Numbered from the stretch's first letter, positions 21,615 to 32,380 are shown. The stretch is 64,000 nucleotides of DNA from Hennigella sp045617465 (GCA_045617465.1 JAZLIQ010000003.1:62001-126000); one strand, 5' to 3'. Translations and numbers: made by a program. The notes: generated by a model from the letters alone, not told the origin.

Positions 21615-22544
21615 CTATCTACCCAAGATATAATCTTTTGTCCGTTTCTCTTGTGGGTCGGTAAAGATCTTTCTTGTCGGCCCAGCTTCAATAATCCTTC
21701 CTTTGTAGAAAAAGAAAGTATTATCGGAAACACGTTGTGCTTGAGATAATGAGTGTGTAACAAGCACGATTGTATATTTGCGTTTTAAAGTTAAAATTAA
21801 GTTTTCGATTTTGTTTGCAGCAATAGGGTCTAGGGCAGAAGTTGGTTGATCCATTAATAATACTTCTGGTTTAAGTGCTATTGCTCTAGCAATACATAAT
21901 CTTTGTTGTTGACCACCAGATAAACTAGTTCCATAATCAGATAGTTTATCTTTTACTTCATTTCATAATGCAGCATCATCAAGTGAATCATGAACAATCT
22001 TATCTAAAACTTTTTTATCTGTTATTCCATGTAATCTAGGTCCATAAGCAACATTATCATAAATGCTCATTGGGAATGGAGTTGGTTTTTGTTGAATTGT
22101 TCCTACTCTAGTTGTTAATTCAACTTGAGGAATATTTGGTGAGTATAAGTTAGAACCATCAAAGAAGTAAATGTGTCCTAATGTTTTAACATTAGAAAAC
22201 ATTTCATTGTTTGTTCTATTTAAACAACGTAAGAAAACTGTTTTACCAGCACCATTGGGTCCAATTAAACTAGTTACCTTGTTTTTTGCAATATCAACAG
22301 TAATATGACTTAAAGCTTTGTCATGACCATATCACAAACTTCAATCTCTTACTTCAAAAGAGTTTTTAAGTTTATTAAAATCTAGTTTTTTAGACTTTAA
22401 TTCTTTTTCTCTTTGTTTCTTTTGTTTCTTTATTAGTTTCTTATCATCACGAGTTAGTTTAGCTCAAGCTTTTGCTTTTTTAGCTCCACTAGCTTTACGA
22501 TAGGCTCTAATTCTTTCCTCTTGTTTTGTTAATTCTTTTTTCAT
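21615..22544 (-). CDS. pstB: Phosphate ABC transporter ATP-binding protein PstB
   Basis: 309 residues. Walker A GPNGAGKT at 95-102 followed by FLRCLNR, signature LSGGQQQ, Walker B VLLMDQPTSALDP (Asp-Gln where Asp-Glu is usual), H-loop VTHS. The FLRCLNR segment after Walker A is typical of PstB. A Lys-rich N-terminal extension of about 60 residues precedes the ABC domain. It powers phosphate import through PstCA. 13 bases follow pstCA. Confidence 0.93.
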
Positions 22545-22557
22545 ACTCAACTCTTTC

Positions 22558-24606
22558 CTAGAAATTTAAGTTATAGAATAACTTAGCATTTGTCATAAGC
22601 TTTCTAGCGGTCTCAATTTGTTTTTGTTTGAAACTTCTTTTTCTCTTAATTGTTATTCCTTCTTGACTTTGTTTCTTCTTTTTATGTTCAAAGTATTTAG
22701 GGATAACAATGTCAACCACAATCAAGATGATAATGATCAAGATTAGTGTGACAAATGCACATTCGTACATGATGTTTTGGGCAGCCACCATGTTGTTTGA
22801 ATTTATTTGTGAATAAATTCTAGTTGTTAATGTTTGCCCAGCTGACATCAATGAAATCTTGCTTCCACCACTTAAACCTGCTGTTAAATATAGCGGTGCA
22901 GTTTCGGCAAGTACTCTACCAATTGCAAGTACAACACCAGTTAAAATGTGTTGGAAAGCAGTTGGTAATACAATCTTTCTACATGTTTCTCATTTACCAA
23001 TACCTAAAGCATAACTTGCTTGTCTTGCTTCTACAGATACTGTTTGTAGAGCTTGAATGTTTGTTCTTGTAAAGGCAGGAAGAATAACAAAGATTAGTGT
23101 TAAGGCACCAGCTAACAACGACTTACCACTATTTCCTCCTTGACTTATTCCTAGTGTTTGTAAGAAGAAAATCATACCAAACATACCATAAATGATTGAT
23201 GGTGTTGCACCTAATGAATCAATGAAGAACATAAATCCAGTTTTAAGTTTTCCATCTTTCATAAATTCATTTATGAATATTGCTACAGCGAAGGAAATAA
23301 CAAAACCAATACCTACTGATACAACTATGACAAGTAGTGTATTAATCACAGCTTGTCCTGTAGTATCACGTCCAAATTGGAATACAGTTGCGCTTGGAGC
23401 CATTACTCCAAATACGCCTTTAACAACAAGTGTTATGAACATTCATGCTACAAATGCAAACATGAAACTAAAACAGAACACTTCTCAGAAGATCTTTCAA
23501 GCTTCATAGAAGTTAGAGTTTGTTCTAACCAAAGATGCTCTTTGGTTGAAATATGTTGGTAATGTTCGATCAACGTTATTTTCAGTTACTTCAACTTTTA
23601 CTCTTCGCTTATTTAAAATTTTATTTCACAACTTGCGTAATTGACGCGGTAAGAATTTTAAAGCATTAACGATTGCGGCAATTACTGGATTACGTTTTGT
23701 TGTTTTCTTTTCTCTAAAGATAATTTTTACAATTGCATTAAAGAAGACAACAACTATAAACAAGAATAACCCATAAACAAATAATAAACCTTTAAGGTTT
23801 GCTGTTGCGGTTTCAGCAAACATATTACTTGCAATTAAACCACCAAGAGTTTTTAGATAACTCATTCATACAGCACCAAAACCTTGACTAAAGACTTGGT
23901 TGAAGTTTTGACTTTGCAAAATCATGGATACACCCATTGTTTCACCAAGGCCACGTGCTAAAGCAGTAATTAAGGCAACTACCACTTTACCACGAATCTT
24001 CTTTTTATAAACTTTGTAAATAGCTCCGGTCTTAGTATTTCCCATGGCCATCGGAGAAACTAAGAAGCTGCTGTCTACAGAGTCTAGAGCAGATAATGTT
24101 AATGACACAACCGTTGGCATCATTAAGAATGCTAACATAAACGCTGTTGTAACTAAGTTAAATGCGCTAGGCATATTAAAGATAACCTTTAATAATGGTC
24201 CTAGAGCAGTAACAGCAAACAAACCAAAGACAACCGATGGTATGTCAGCTAATAGTTCCACTCCCATTTTAACATATCTCCGTGCTTTGTTTGGAATTCT
24301 AAACTTAATAAATGTTGCGGTTTTAATTCCAACAGGTCCAGCAATTAAAATAGCTAGAGTAGCAACAAAGATGGTTATGCACAATGGCAACCATGCACCA
24401 GCTTGTCCATGTTCTAGGTCATAAACACCTGTTCCAAAGATGTTTTCAAAACCATAGGCTTGTCATCCTGGAATAGAACCATAAATGATAAAGCCTATTA
24501 CTGATAAGAATAACAATCAGAAAATACCACTAAAAACACCAGTAACAACTTTTACAGTTGTTTCTGACATTCTAGATTTATTTCTTGGAGCTGTTATTCT
24601 TCTCAT
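22558..24606 (-). CDS. pstA: Fused phosphate permease PstC-PstA
   Basis: 682 residues in a single frame (only TGA-Trp inside), about twice one permease. Both halves carry an ABC-permease EAA loop: the N-terminal half has GLGETMGVS-type PstC sequence, the C-terminal half has SVEARQASYALGIGKWET with six further helices like PstA. A joined PstCA also occurs in M. genitalium (MG411). The start overlaps the end of pstS by 13 bases. It forms the whole transmembrane channel as one chain. Confidence 0.92.
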
Positions 24607-25880
24607 ATGTCACTCGCTCCATAGACAGTAGCAAAATCACTATCTTGTCTCATTTCTTCTAATTTGAAATCAGTACCATTTTTATCAAATAGTGCATCAT
24701 ACAATGATGCATTAGATGTTGATAGCATTGATTTAAATTGATCATGAGTTAATGGTTTAGCACCAAGTTTTGCTACTGTTTCTTTGTATTGTTTACTTAA
24801 TTCAAATTCTAAAACATCAACTTTATCAAGTGTGTTCATGTAAATTCAATAAATAAAGTCTTTAGACTTTTGCGTATCAAGGTCAATCATGACATTGATT
24901 GGACGATACCAGTTGTATCCATGAGTGGCACAGATCTTGTTTAGATCCTTGATTTCTTGTAAATAAACTGGTATATCTCCATCTGTTGATCGATAACCTG
25001 CAAGTTTATAACCTAATTCTTGAATTTGTCTACGGTTATCAGCATTAATCAAGAATGATGTTGTTAAATAAACCATTGAGCCAGGACGATCAGTTGTTAC
25101 AAATGATTGTCATGCTCTGGCATTTGATTCGTCTGTTTCTACAAACCCACTATCATCCCCATATTGACCACCAGCAAAAGCTTTTTGTTGGTTGTCAGTC
25201 ATATCTTCAAAATTTGCTAAGTTACTATAGTAAGTAAATGCAATAGAACTATTTGCAGATGTATTTCCACCAGATCTAACAAATGGTAAAATCTTTGTTT
25301 GTTTTAATAACTTAACATCATTAGGATTTTTAATTATTTCTTGTACTTCAGTTGGTGCATAGTACCAAAGTGTTTCATATTCTTCTTTTCATTTTTCTTT
25401 TGATTTAAGTTCATGGAAACATGAAAAGACACCATACAACTTTAAGATGTTGTCTTTAGTAATAACAATATTGAAGTGTTCTTGTGCATCTTCACTTAAC
25501 CCTTCGGGCAAAGAATACATCAAACATAAACCTTCTCATCCTAAAGTAAAGGTTTTTTTGTCTTTTCATTCATCAGAATAACCTTGATCTTTAATGATGA
25601 AATAAGGGTTATTACTTGCATTACCAAGGTTTGTGAAACCTTTAGCTACTTGTTCAATAGCAAAAGTTGTACCACCAGACTCAACAGTAACATCATAATT
25701 ACTATAAGCTTCGTGGTACATCTTACCAAAATTCTCAATAAATGGTTTCACACCAGATGAACCAACGGCAGAAATAAATTGTGTATGGTCTCAGTTAACA
25801 GATAGACCTATTACCAAACCAATTGGAATGGTACAAGCAACACCAATTAATAAAGGTTTTATAAATTTGGGTTTTGGCAT
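24594..25880 (-). CDS. pstS: Phosphate-binding protein PstS-like, membrane-anchored
   Basis: 428 residues. The N-terminus has one hydrophobic helix (about residues 8-28) without a convincing lipobox, so it is probably anchored by an uncleaved helix. VGSSGVKPFIENFGKMYHE and VESGGTTFAIEQVAKGFTNLGNAS match the phosphate-binding segments of PstS (GSsxxxp and GSGxGxxq..GxxdfgasD). It captures phosphate and hands it to PstCA. The last codon pair before TAA lies inside pstCA. First gene of the minus-strand pst run, with TATAAT at 25908-25913. Confidence 0.88.
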
Positions 25881-25907
25881 AATAATAAAAATATTATTTA
25901 CGCTACA

Positions 25908-25913
25908 ATTATA
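25908..25913 (-). promoter_or_regulatory. Candidate -10 box of the pst operon
   Basis: TATAAT on minus, 28 bases before pstS. The 114-base gap 25881-25994 otherwise holds only the terminator of the methionine gamma-lyase gene and AT-rich DNA. No Pho-box-like direct repeats were seen. Confidence 0.45.
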
Positions 25914-25966
25914 CAAAATATATATTATTTATAAATAAATAATATGTAGATAAGTTTTAAATAAAT

Positions 25967-25991
25967 AAAAAAGAGGTATAACCTCTTTTTT
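25967..25991 (-). terminator. Terminator of methionine gamma-lyase gene
   Basis: AAAAAAGAGGT-ATA-ACCTCTTTTTT hairpin starting 4 bases after the TAA stop, with T-run. Confidence 0.85.
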
Positions 25992-25994
25992 AAC

Positions 25995-27224
25995 TTATTC
26001 AATTCTTACGCGCTTAGTTGGTTCATTTTTTGCAGCAATTTTGAATGCTTGTTCAAAGTCTGCAATCAATTCTTCAACATCTTCAAGACCAATAGAAATA
26101 CGAATTAAGTTAGGAACTATACTATATTTCTTTAGTTCTTCAGCAGAATATGTTGAGTGAGTCATACTAGCTGGGTGTTCAATTAAACTTTCTACTCCAC
26201 CTAATGAAACAGCTAATGTTCAAACTTTTAAACTGTTAACAAAGATCTTTGTTTGTTCAAATGTTAAGTTTGTTTCAAAACTTGCCATTCCACCATATTG
26301 AGACATTTGTCTTCTAGCAGCAGCATGTCCTACACAAGTTTTTAAACCTGGGTAATTAACTTTCTTAACATACTTACAAGATTGTAAGTAAGTAACAAAC
26401 TTCTTAGCATTACGACAGTGTTGGTCCATTCTTACACCTAATGTGTTTAGACCTCTGTTTACTAAATAAGCAGCACCTGGGTCTAATACTGAACCAGTAC
26501 AGTCTTTAATACCAACCATAGCTGCTAATTGGATATCTTCTTTCTTTCCACAAATAGCACCAACAACTATATCAGCATGACCATTGATGTATTTTGTTCC
26601 TGAGTGAACAACAATATCAGCACCATGGTCTAATGGTTTTTGTAAGTAAGGGCTTGCAAATGTGTTGTCTACGACAACTTTAATCTTTGGATTGTGTTTG
26701 TGAGCCATTTCTGCAATTGCTTTAATGTCATTTACTTTCATTGTTGGGTTTGTTGGGGTTTCAAAGTAAACCATTGCAGTTTTGTTATTTAATAATTTCT
26801 TGATGTTTGCAATTTTTGAGAAATCACAAATTTGTACATCAATACCAAATTTAGGTAATGTATGTGTGAATAATGCAAATGTGCATCCATATAAGTTAGA
26901 GTCAGCAATCAATCTGTCTCCAGCCTTTAAGAATGTCCACATTACTGATGAAATTGCGCCCATACCTGAAGCAGTCATAACTGCAGCTTCTGCATGTTCT
27001 AGCAAAGCTAGTTTTCTTTCTAGAGTTGCAGTAGTTGGGTTTCCTAATCTAGTGTAGATATAACCAGATTCTTCACCTTTAAATCTTCTAGCACCTTGAT
27101 CAACGTTTTCAAAAATGAATGTAGAAGAACGATAAATAGGTACGTTAACAGCACCATATTGATCTTTTAACACACCACCATGTATTAATGTGGTGTAGTC
27201 ACATTTTTTTGTTTTTTTGTCCAT
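25995..27224 (-). CDS. mgl: Methionine gamma-lyase
   Basis: 409 residues from ATG at 27222-27224; ATGs further upstream overlap the promoter. PLP fold type I: HSGTKYING puts the PLP Lys at 211. YGCTFA places a Cys at about 114, the residue (Cys116 in Pseudomonas putida enzyme) that separates methionine gamma-lyase from cystathionine gamma-lyase and beta-lyase. YIYTRLGNPT and the C-terminal SLGGVESLIEHPASMTH are family hallmarks. Reaction: methionine to methanethiol, 2-oxobutyrate and ammonia; homocysteine and cysteine may also serve. Rare in mollicutes. Own promoter and terminator. Confidence 0.9.
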
Positions 27225-27249
27225 AAAATAAAAAATCTCTTTCATAAGT

Positions 27250-27255
27250 ATTATA
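27250..27255 (-). promoter_or_regulatory. Candidate -10 box of mgl
   Basis: TATAAT on minus, 25 bases before the chosen start. A predicted transcript start near 27243 excludes the more upstream ATGs of the open frame and favours 27224. Confidence 0.5.
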
Positions 27256-27272
27256 TACTTATGAAACAAACT

Positions 27273-28064
27273 TTATTTAGTGTTTCTTAAACACATAAAT
27301 TTTTTAGGTTTAGCTGGAGCAGTTAATTTATGTTTGTTAGTGATGTAACGAGTCGAAATTTTACTATCTTGAATTTGATCAATTACTGCAAATGATAGAT
27401 AGTGATCAAGCTCATCATAAGTAATTTCCATTTCTTGTTCATCTGTTTGACCATCATATAAACCAGCTGATGGGGCACGAGCAATAATATCAGATGGTAC
27501 ATGATAATAATCTGCTAAATAACGAATATTAGTTTTTGTTAGATAACATAGCAAAGCTATGTCACATGCATTATCAGCAAATTTTGTATAGTAGCCAACC
27601 AAACGTTCATCAGCATTTGTTGTACCACAAGTTAAAAGATTGTTAGCGTTAGCAAGAGAATACAAAGTGATCATTCTTAATCTTGCTTTTAAATTAGCTT
27701 TAGCTAAATTATCTTTTTCAATCCCTAACTTTTTAACTAATAATTTGTATTCATCAGTTAAATTTAAATATTTGTATTCAAAATTAAAAACTTTTGTTAA
27801 TGATTCAGCATCAGTTTTATCCATTGGTTGTGATTCAATATCAATAAACACGCCCATTAGTTTAATACCTGATACTTTAGATAAAATAGCTAAAGCTAAA
27901 GCAGAATCAACACCACCAGATATACCTAAAATATAACCAGCAGCATGAGTTTTATTTAAATAGTTTTTAGCAAAATCTCCTAAATAGCTTGCATACTTAA
28001 CAAGCTTTTGAGGTTTGTTTTGACCTTTAACTATTCATTTTTTAATTGTATTAGCTTTTTGCAT
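27273..28064 (-). CDS. nadE: NH3-dependent NAD synthetase
   Basis: 263 residues, the ammonia-dependent short form without a glutaminase domain. PP-loop SGGVDSALAL at about 49-58, then TCGTTNADE and SAGLYDGQTDEQEM, all typical NadE segments. It amidates nicotinate adenine dinucleotide to NAD, which NadK (5630-6412) then phosphorylates. Lies one base after obg, as in M. genitalium MG383-MG384. Confidence 0.95.
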
Positions 28065-28065
28065 A

Positions 28066-29355
28066 TTAATCTAATTGAAACTCTACATTATCTATTATGA
28101 TAGTATCTTTTGCTTTTGCACCATGTTTTTTTAAGATCTCATCAATGTTGCAATTATTTAGTTTTTGATTAAATCTAAAGATATTATCTTTAGTTGTTTG
28201 AGGAATCTTATATAGTCAATAACTTAAATATTCACTATGAATGATTCATCTTCCGGCCGCATCTTGTTCTCAAGTAAATGTTTTAGGCATATATTTACGT
28301 TGGCGTAATTCTACTACCTTGACAGCTTCTTGTTTTGCATTGGCTTTTTGTGTTTCTAAATATGAATCATTCAATTCAAGAATCTTATTCTTTAATTCAT
28401 CTAAGTTTTGTTTTTCTTTAGCTGAAACAACTACTAGTGTTCCTTTTTTCTTAATAACTTTTTTTAATTTTTTGAGTTGTTCTTGAGCGCTTTCTGTATC
28501 ACATTTATTTGCAACAACTAAAAGTTGTTTCTTTAAAAGAAGCTTGTTGTATTTATTTAATTCACTGTTAATTGTTTCATAAGCTTTAACAATGTCTTCA
28601 TGATCAATTTCATCTAATGAAACAACGTGGATAAGGATGTGACATCTTTCAATATGTTTCAAGAAGTCAAATCCTAATCCAACACCCTCACTTGCTCCTT
28701 CAATTAGTCCTGGAATGTCTGCCATAACTAATGTTTTGCCTTTAGCAAAATTAATTGTTCCTAAGACAGGAGTCAATGTTGTAAATTGATAATTTGCAAT
28801 TTTAGGTCTAGCGTTAGATAAACATGAAATTAAACTGGATTTCCCTGCATTTGGTAAACCAACTAAACCAATATCAGCAATGAATTTTAATTTCATTTCT
28901 ACTTCTATTGTTTCACCTTTGTCACCATTTTCATATAGTGTTGGGGCTTTATTTAAAGATGATTTAAAGAAAGCATTTCCATGTCCACCAATACCACCTT
29001 TTGCAATAACAAATTCTTGTCCATCCTTTAGGATGTCAATAATTAACTCACCGGTTTTCTTATTAAAAATTTGTGTACCAACTGGGACTTTGATGATTTT
29101 GTCTTGTCCGTTACGTCCAGCCATTTGTTTGTTTTGACCATTTTGTCCATTGTCAGCAAAGACTTTCTTTTGGTATCGTAAATGGAATAAAGAGTTGATA
29201 TCTTCGTCTCCGACGATGATAACATCTCCGCCTTTTCCACCTTCACCACCATAAGGTCCGCCTTCTGGGTAGTGGGCTTCTCTTCTTCAGGCAACAATAC
29301 CATTGCCACCATTACCAGCTTTTATTAATAAGCTACATGAATCAGCAAATTGCAT
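28066..29355 (-). CDS. obg: GTPase Obg (CgtA)
   Basis: 429 residues. N-terminal glycine-rich Obg fold (GNGGNGIVAWRRE, PYGGEGGKGGD), G domain with GLPNAGKSS at 166-174, DIPGLIEGA and NKCD, and a C-terminal OCT-type domain of about 70 residues. It is involved in 50S assembly and stress signalling. The start follows the upstream membrane-protein stop by one base. Confidence 0.96.
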
Positions 29356-29356
29356 A

Positions 29357-30109
29357 CTATTGTCCTTCCTTTACTTCAACAAAAGATTCTTCTTGTTCCT
29401 TTTGTTTTTTGAAAGTACCAAGATTATCTTTTAGTTGTTGTTTAGCTAAAGCATTAGCTTTATCAATTTCTTTGTAACCAAAATAGATGTCTGTAGCATA
29501 TGGGCGACTTGCTAGGAATTTGTTTACACATAAGTTTGTAATCATAAAAACAACAAATGTTGCTGCTGCAGCAATTACAATTCTTACTAACCAATAAACT
29601 GGTGCTAAACTTTGTCCTCATTGATCCATTAATCCAGAAATAATCAGTACGAACATAAATGTTCCGATACCAAAACTAAATGGTAAAACATCTACTCCAG
29701 ATACTTTTGTTGCATTAAAGATGATAGGATAAACAAAAGATCAAACTAATAATCCAAACAATGGAGCTAGGATAACTGGATTGAAAAAAGTAAATGCCGA
29801 ATCTATTGACACTTGTTTATCAGATCCAATATATGGACTTAGTTTTGCCACCATGTCTCCACTTGAATAATCTCAAAATTTATGATATTGGTTTACTAAA
29901 CTTGAAAGATGATCACTTGATTTTATTCATCCATGTCACACACTAGCATTTTTAGCAATTAGTCAATCATTACCTAATAAGTTAAATTCCGCACTTAATA
30001 GTCATACTATTAAGAAAGGAATAAAAACCAAAACTAACACAGACAAAAACATTCATCATGTTTTAGTCTTGTGTGTAGAATTAACTAAAAATATTGATTG
30101 GCCTTTCAT
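29357..30109 (-). CDS. Uncharacterised polytopic membrane protein
   Basis: 250 residues with many TGA-Trp, so standard-code translation shows only fragments. About five membrane helices: residues 18-40, about 105-130, 140-160 and 165-190 are clear; the C-terminal 55 residues are charged and probably cytoplasmic. A loop of about 60 residues after helix 1 is Trp/Ser/His-rich and probably external. No family recognised. Divergent from lspA and upstream of obg-nadE. Confidence 0.75.
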
Positions 30110-30138
30110 AGTATATAGATTATATAATAATATATATT
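30110..30138. promoter_or_regulatory. Divergent promoter, membrane protein / lspA
   Basis: Only 29 bases separate the two starts. TATAAT at 30123-30128 (plus) lies 10 bases before the lspA ATG, so the lspA leader would be only a few bases and lacks a ribosome site. Confidence 0.45.
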
Positions 30139-30747
30139 ATGGCAGAAACAACAAAAGCAAAAGACTATATTAAAGAATGCTTTTCTAAAAAAATGCTTAT
30201 TCAAAAAGGCATTATTGCCTTTTGTGCTTTAGTATTAGTCTTGACATTAAGTTTATCATTTTATTTCTGATTAAAGGATGCTAGTGGTGAAATTGGAACT
30301 AATCCATTCTGATACATTTCAATAGTATGAAATGATGGAATTGGCTTTAGCCAACTTACAGGTGATACAACAGCAATTTATGTAATTCAATCATTAATGT
30401 TTGTATTACTATTGGCTATTTATTTATTCTTAGCCAATGATAGAATTACAGCAAGCTTTGTAGCTTTAGCTATGTTTGGTGGATTATTTAATCTTTTCCA
30501 AAGAGCTGCTGAAACTGGAATTCATGCTGGTTGTGTTTTAGATTACTTCAAGTTTGGATTCTGACCAACATTTGCTGTCTTTAACTGACCAGACATGTTT
30601 GTGGTTGTTGGTATCTTTGGCTTTGTAATTTCTTATATTACTTTAGTAATTATTGAAGCTGTTAATGAATCTAAACAAAAGAAATTAGAAAAAGCTAAAG
30701 AACAACAAGCAAAGGCTAATGATGAACAACCAAAGCAACAACAATAG
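30139..30747 (+). CDS. lspA: Lipoprotein signal peptidase (signal peptidase II)
   Basis: 202 residues with four membrane helices. The catalytic Asp motifs are seen as GCVLDYFKF (usual VvDf.df) and VFNWPDMF (usual FNxADxxI), preceded by FGGLFNLFQRA (usual GGalGNliDR). It removes signal peptides from the many lipoproteins of this window. It has a longer N-terminus and a Lys/Gln-rich C-terminal tail. Overlaps the rluD-like gene by 29 bases. Confidence 0.88.
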
Positions 30748-31618
30748 ATTAGATAAGTATTTAGTTGAAAAACTAAATTGTTCTCGAACTAAAGCAATTG
30801 ATTTAATTAAAAATGGTCTTGTTAGTGTTAACAAGAATGTTGTTGATAAACAAGGTTATTTGGTAAAACCAAATGATAAAGTTAGCATTAAAAAAGAAGC
30901 AAAACAAAATGCTAACCTTATAGGCATTAACCTAAAACCTAGCAAGAAACCATTAGACATTGTTTATGAAGATGCATATTTAATGGTCATTAACAAGCCT
31001 AAGAACTTACTAGTTCATCCCACAAGTTTTAATGAAGAAGATACAGTAGCTAACCGTTTAATCGGTTACCTAGGTAGATTTAGTAATGATAAGATAAGAC
31101 CTGGAATTGTTCATCGTTTAGATAAAAACACTTCTGGATTATTGGTTGTAGCTAAAAGTTTAACCATCTTAAATGATCTGCAAGCGCAATTATTAGATAA
31201 AACTTTATTTAGAAGTTATGTGGCTATTTGTCATAGACACTTTAACAATAATCACTTGATTATTAAAGCACCAATCATGCGTGCTAAAGACGGAAGCATG
31301 AAAATGATTGTCTCTGATAGCTACAAAGCTAAACAAGCAATAACTAAAGTTAATCTTATTAAAAACCTAAAGAATGATTTAGCTTATGTTGAATGTATTC
31401 TTGAAACAGGACGAACACACCAAATTCGTGTTCATCTAAAATATATAAATCATCCGATTTATAATGATGAATTATATGGACAAGTAGAAGCTAAACCGGA
31501 ATATGGTCAATATCTACATGCTGCTAAGATTCACTTCGTGCATCCTGTTACTGGTAAAGAAATGAATTTCGAAGTTAAACCAGATCGAACATTCATGTCT
31601 TTAATAAACAAAAAATAG
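30719..31618 (+). CDS. rluD: RluA/RluD-family 23S rRNA pseudouridine synthase
   Basis: 299 residues. N-terminal S4 RNA-binding domain (RLDKYLVEKLNCSRTKAIDLI), then the synthase domain with GIVHRLDKNTSGLLVVAK, where Asp is the catalytic nucleophile, and GRTHQIRVHLKYINHPI. Size and S4 domain fit RluD. The start may be the second of two adjacent ATGs (30722), with AAAGG upstream. The lspA-rluD pairing occurs in many Firmicutes. Confidence 0.92.
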   Translation: MMNNQSNNNRLDKYLVEKLNCSRTKAIDLIKNGLVSVNKNVVDKQGYLVKPNDKVSIKKEAKQNANLIGINLKPSKKPLDIVYEDAYLMVINKPKNLLVHPTSFNEEDTVANRLIGYLGRFSNDKIRPGIVHRLDKNTSGLLVVAKSLTILNDLQAQLLDKTLFRSYVAICHRHFNNNHLIIKAPIMRAKDGSMKMIVSDSYKAKQAITKVNLIKNLKNDLAYVECILETGRTHQIRVHLKYINHPIYNDELYGQVEAKPEYGQYLHAAKIHFVHPVTGKEMNFEVKPDRTFMSLINKK

Positions 31619-31637
31619 CCAATTGGCTATTTTATTT
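31611..31637. terminator. Bidirectional terminator between rluD and flavin reductase
   Basis: AAAAATAGCCAATTGGCTATTTT palindrome-type hairpin with T-runs; it contains the TAG stop of rluD (31616-31618) and the TAG stop of the minus-strand gene (31627-31629). Confidence 0.85.
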
Positions 31638-32148
31638 TTTTACCACACTTAAAAGCTGTTGCTACTTTTTTACCTAACACTCTATAAGAGTGGTCTGACA
31701 TATCATAAGTAATGATATTCATCTTATCTGTTAAGATTTTCTTACCAGATAAATATTTACTATCCACTGAGACATTTATAATGTCTCCTACTAGATTTCC
31801 TTCATCTAATGATACTAGTTTGCATTCTAATGCAACAGGGTATTCTTTGATGATAGGAGCATTAACATATTTTCCTTTTTCTATATGTACTTTAGCTTTA
31901 GCTATCTTATCTACTTTCTTACCAGATACCATACCAAAATAATCAGAGATTATAGCTGTATCTTTAGTAGCAAAATGGATGGTAAAGCATTTGTTTAACT
32001 TAATGTTATCTGTAGTTTTATGTGGAGATAATGAAACAAATACTTGTCCAAAATCATAGATTGTTGATCAAGCAGCTGTCATTGCATTAGCTTTTCCAGT
32101 TTTATCATAAGTTCCAATAACTACCACTGGAAGAGGCAGAAATTGCAT
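31627..32148 (-). CDS. Flavin reductase-like FMN-binding protein
   Basis: 173 residues. The start QFLPLPVVVIGTYDKTGKANAMTAAW and VSLSPHKTTDNIKLNKCFTIHF are typical of the flavin-reductase-like split-barrel family (flavoredoxin type), which binds FMN. Substrate or electron partner unknown. AGGGAAA ribosome site and a TATAAT box (32179-32184, minus) precede it. Relatives occur widely in anaerobes. Confidence 0.85.
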
Positions 32149-32178
32149 ATTTTTCCCTAAATTCTTTCTCATATAAGA

Positions 32179-32184
32179 ATTATA
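32179..32184 (-). promoter_or_regulatory. Candidate -10 box of flavin reductase gene
   Basis: TATAAT on minus, 30 bases before the gene. Confidence 0.4.
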
Positions 32185-32204
32185 TTTTTTTTGAGCGAAA
32201 CATG

Positions 32205-32210
32205 TATAAT
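32205..32210 (+). promoter_or_regulatory. -10 box of the putative antitoxin RNA
   Basis: TATAAT on plus. Seven bases downstream (32217) begins the direct repeat GAATCTATTG that is shared with the toxin start region. The -35 region is T-rich but poor. Confidence 0.55.
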
Positions 32211-32216
32211 ATATAT

Positions 32217-32238
32217 GAATCTATTGGACATATGCTCC
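32217..32238 (+). repeat. Direct repeat copy A (antitoxin RNA 5' end)
   Basis: GAATCTATTG at 32217-32226, then CATA and CTCC; partner copy at 32367-32389. Confidence 0.75.
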
Positions 32239-32244
32239 GATATA

Positions 32245-32275
32245 AAAAAGAGTCGATCACTAGTCGGCTCTTTTT
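32245..32275. terminator. Bidirectional terminator shared by toxin mRNA and antitoxin RNA
   Basis: Stem AAAAAGAG-T-CGA / TCG-G-CTCTTTTT (one T-G wobble) around TCACTAG, with T-runs on both strands. Confidence 0.85.
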
Positions 32276-32277
32276 CT

Positions 32278-32299
32278 ATGTTAATGACTCCATTAACAT
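32278..32299. repeat. Inverted repeat, 9-bp arms
   Basis: ATGTTAATG - 4-base spacer - CATTAACAT; a perfect hairpin between the toxin stop and the terminator. Confidence 0.8.
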
Positions 32300-32308
32300 G
32301 GTAAGTTG

Positions 32309-32380
32309 CTATACCACCAATATTATTACTAATACCAGTGCAAGTAGTGCTATAGCACCACTTACCGAATCTATTGTCAT
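32309..32380 (-). CDS. Putative type I toxin: 23-residue hydrophobic peptide
   Basis: 24 codons ending in TAG, starting MTIDSVSGAIALLA and ending in an unbroken hydrophobic run of Leu, Val and Ile: one membrane helix with a single Asp at residue 4. AAAGGAG lies exactly 5 bases before the ATG, one of the best ribosome sites in the window, yet it is buried in a 10-bp stem. It is smaller than Fst (33 residues) and lacks its charged tail, so relationship rests on locus layout, not on sequence. Expected action, if a toxin, is at the membrane. Confidence 0.6.
   Translation of the reverse strand: MTIDSVSGAIALLALVLVIILVV

Larger units (their letters stand above)
32217..32275 (+). ncRNA. Putative antitoxin RNA (RNA II-like) of an Fst/par-type locus
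   Basis: Predicted ~59-base RNA from the promoter at 32205-32210 to the bidirectional terminator. Its 5' end GAATCTATTG..CATA..CTCC repeats the plus-strand sequence over the toxin start (32367-32389). The RNA would therefore pair with toxin codons 2-5 (CAATAGATTC), with the UAUG containing the start codon and with the GGAG ribosome site. It also pairs with the shared terminator. Size and layout match RNA II of enterococcal par loci. Not shown experimentally. Confidence 0.65.
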
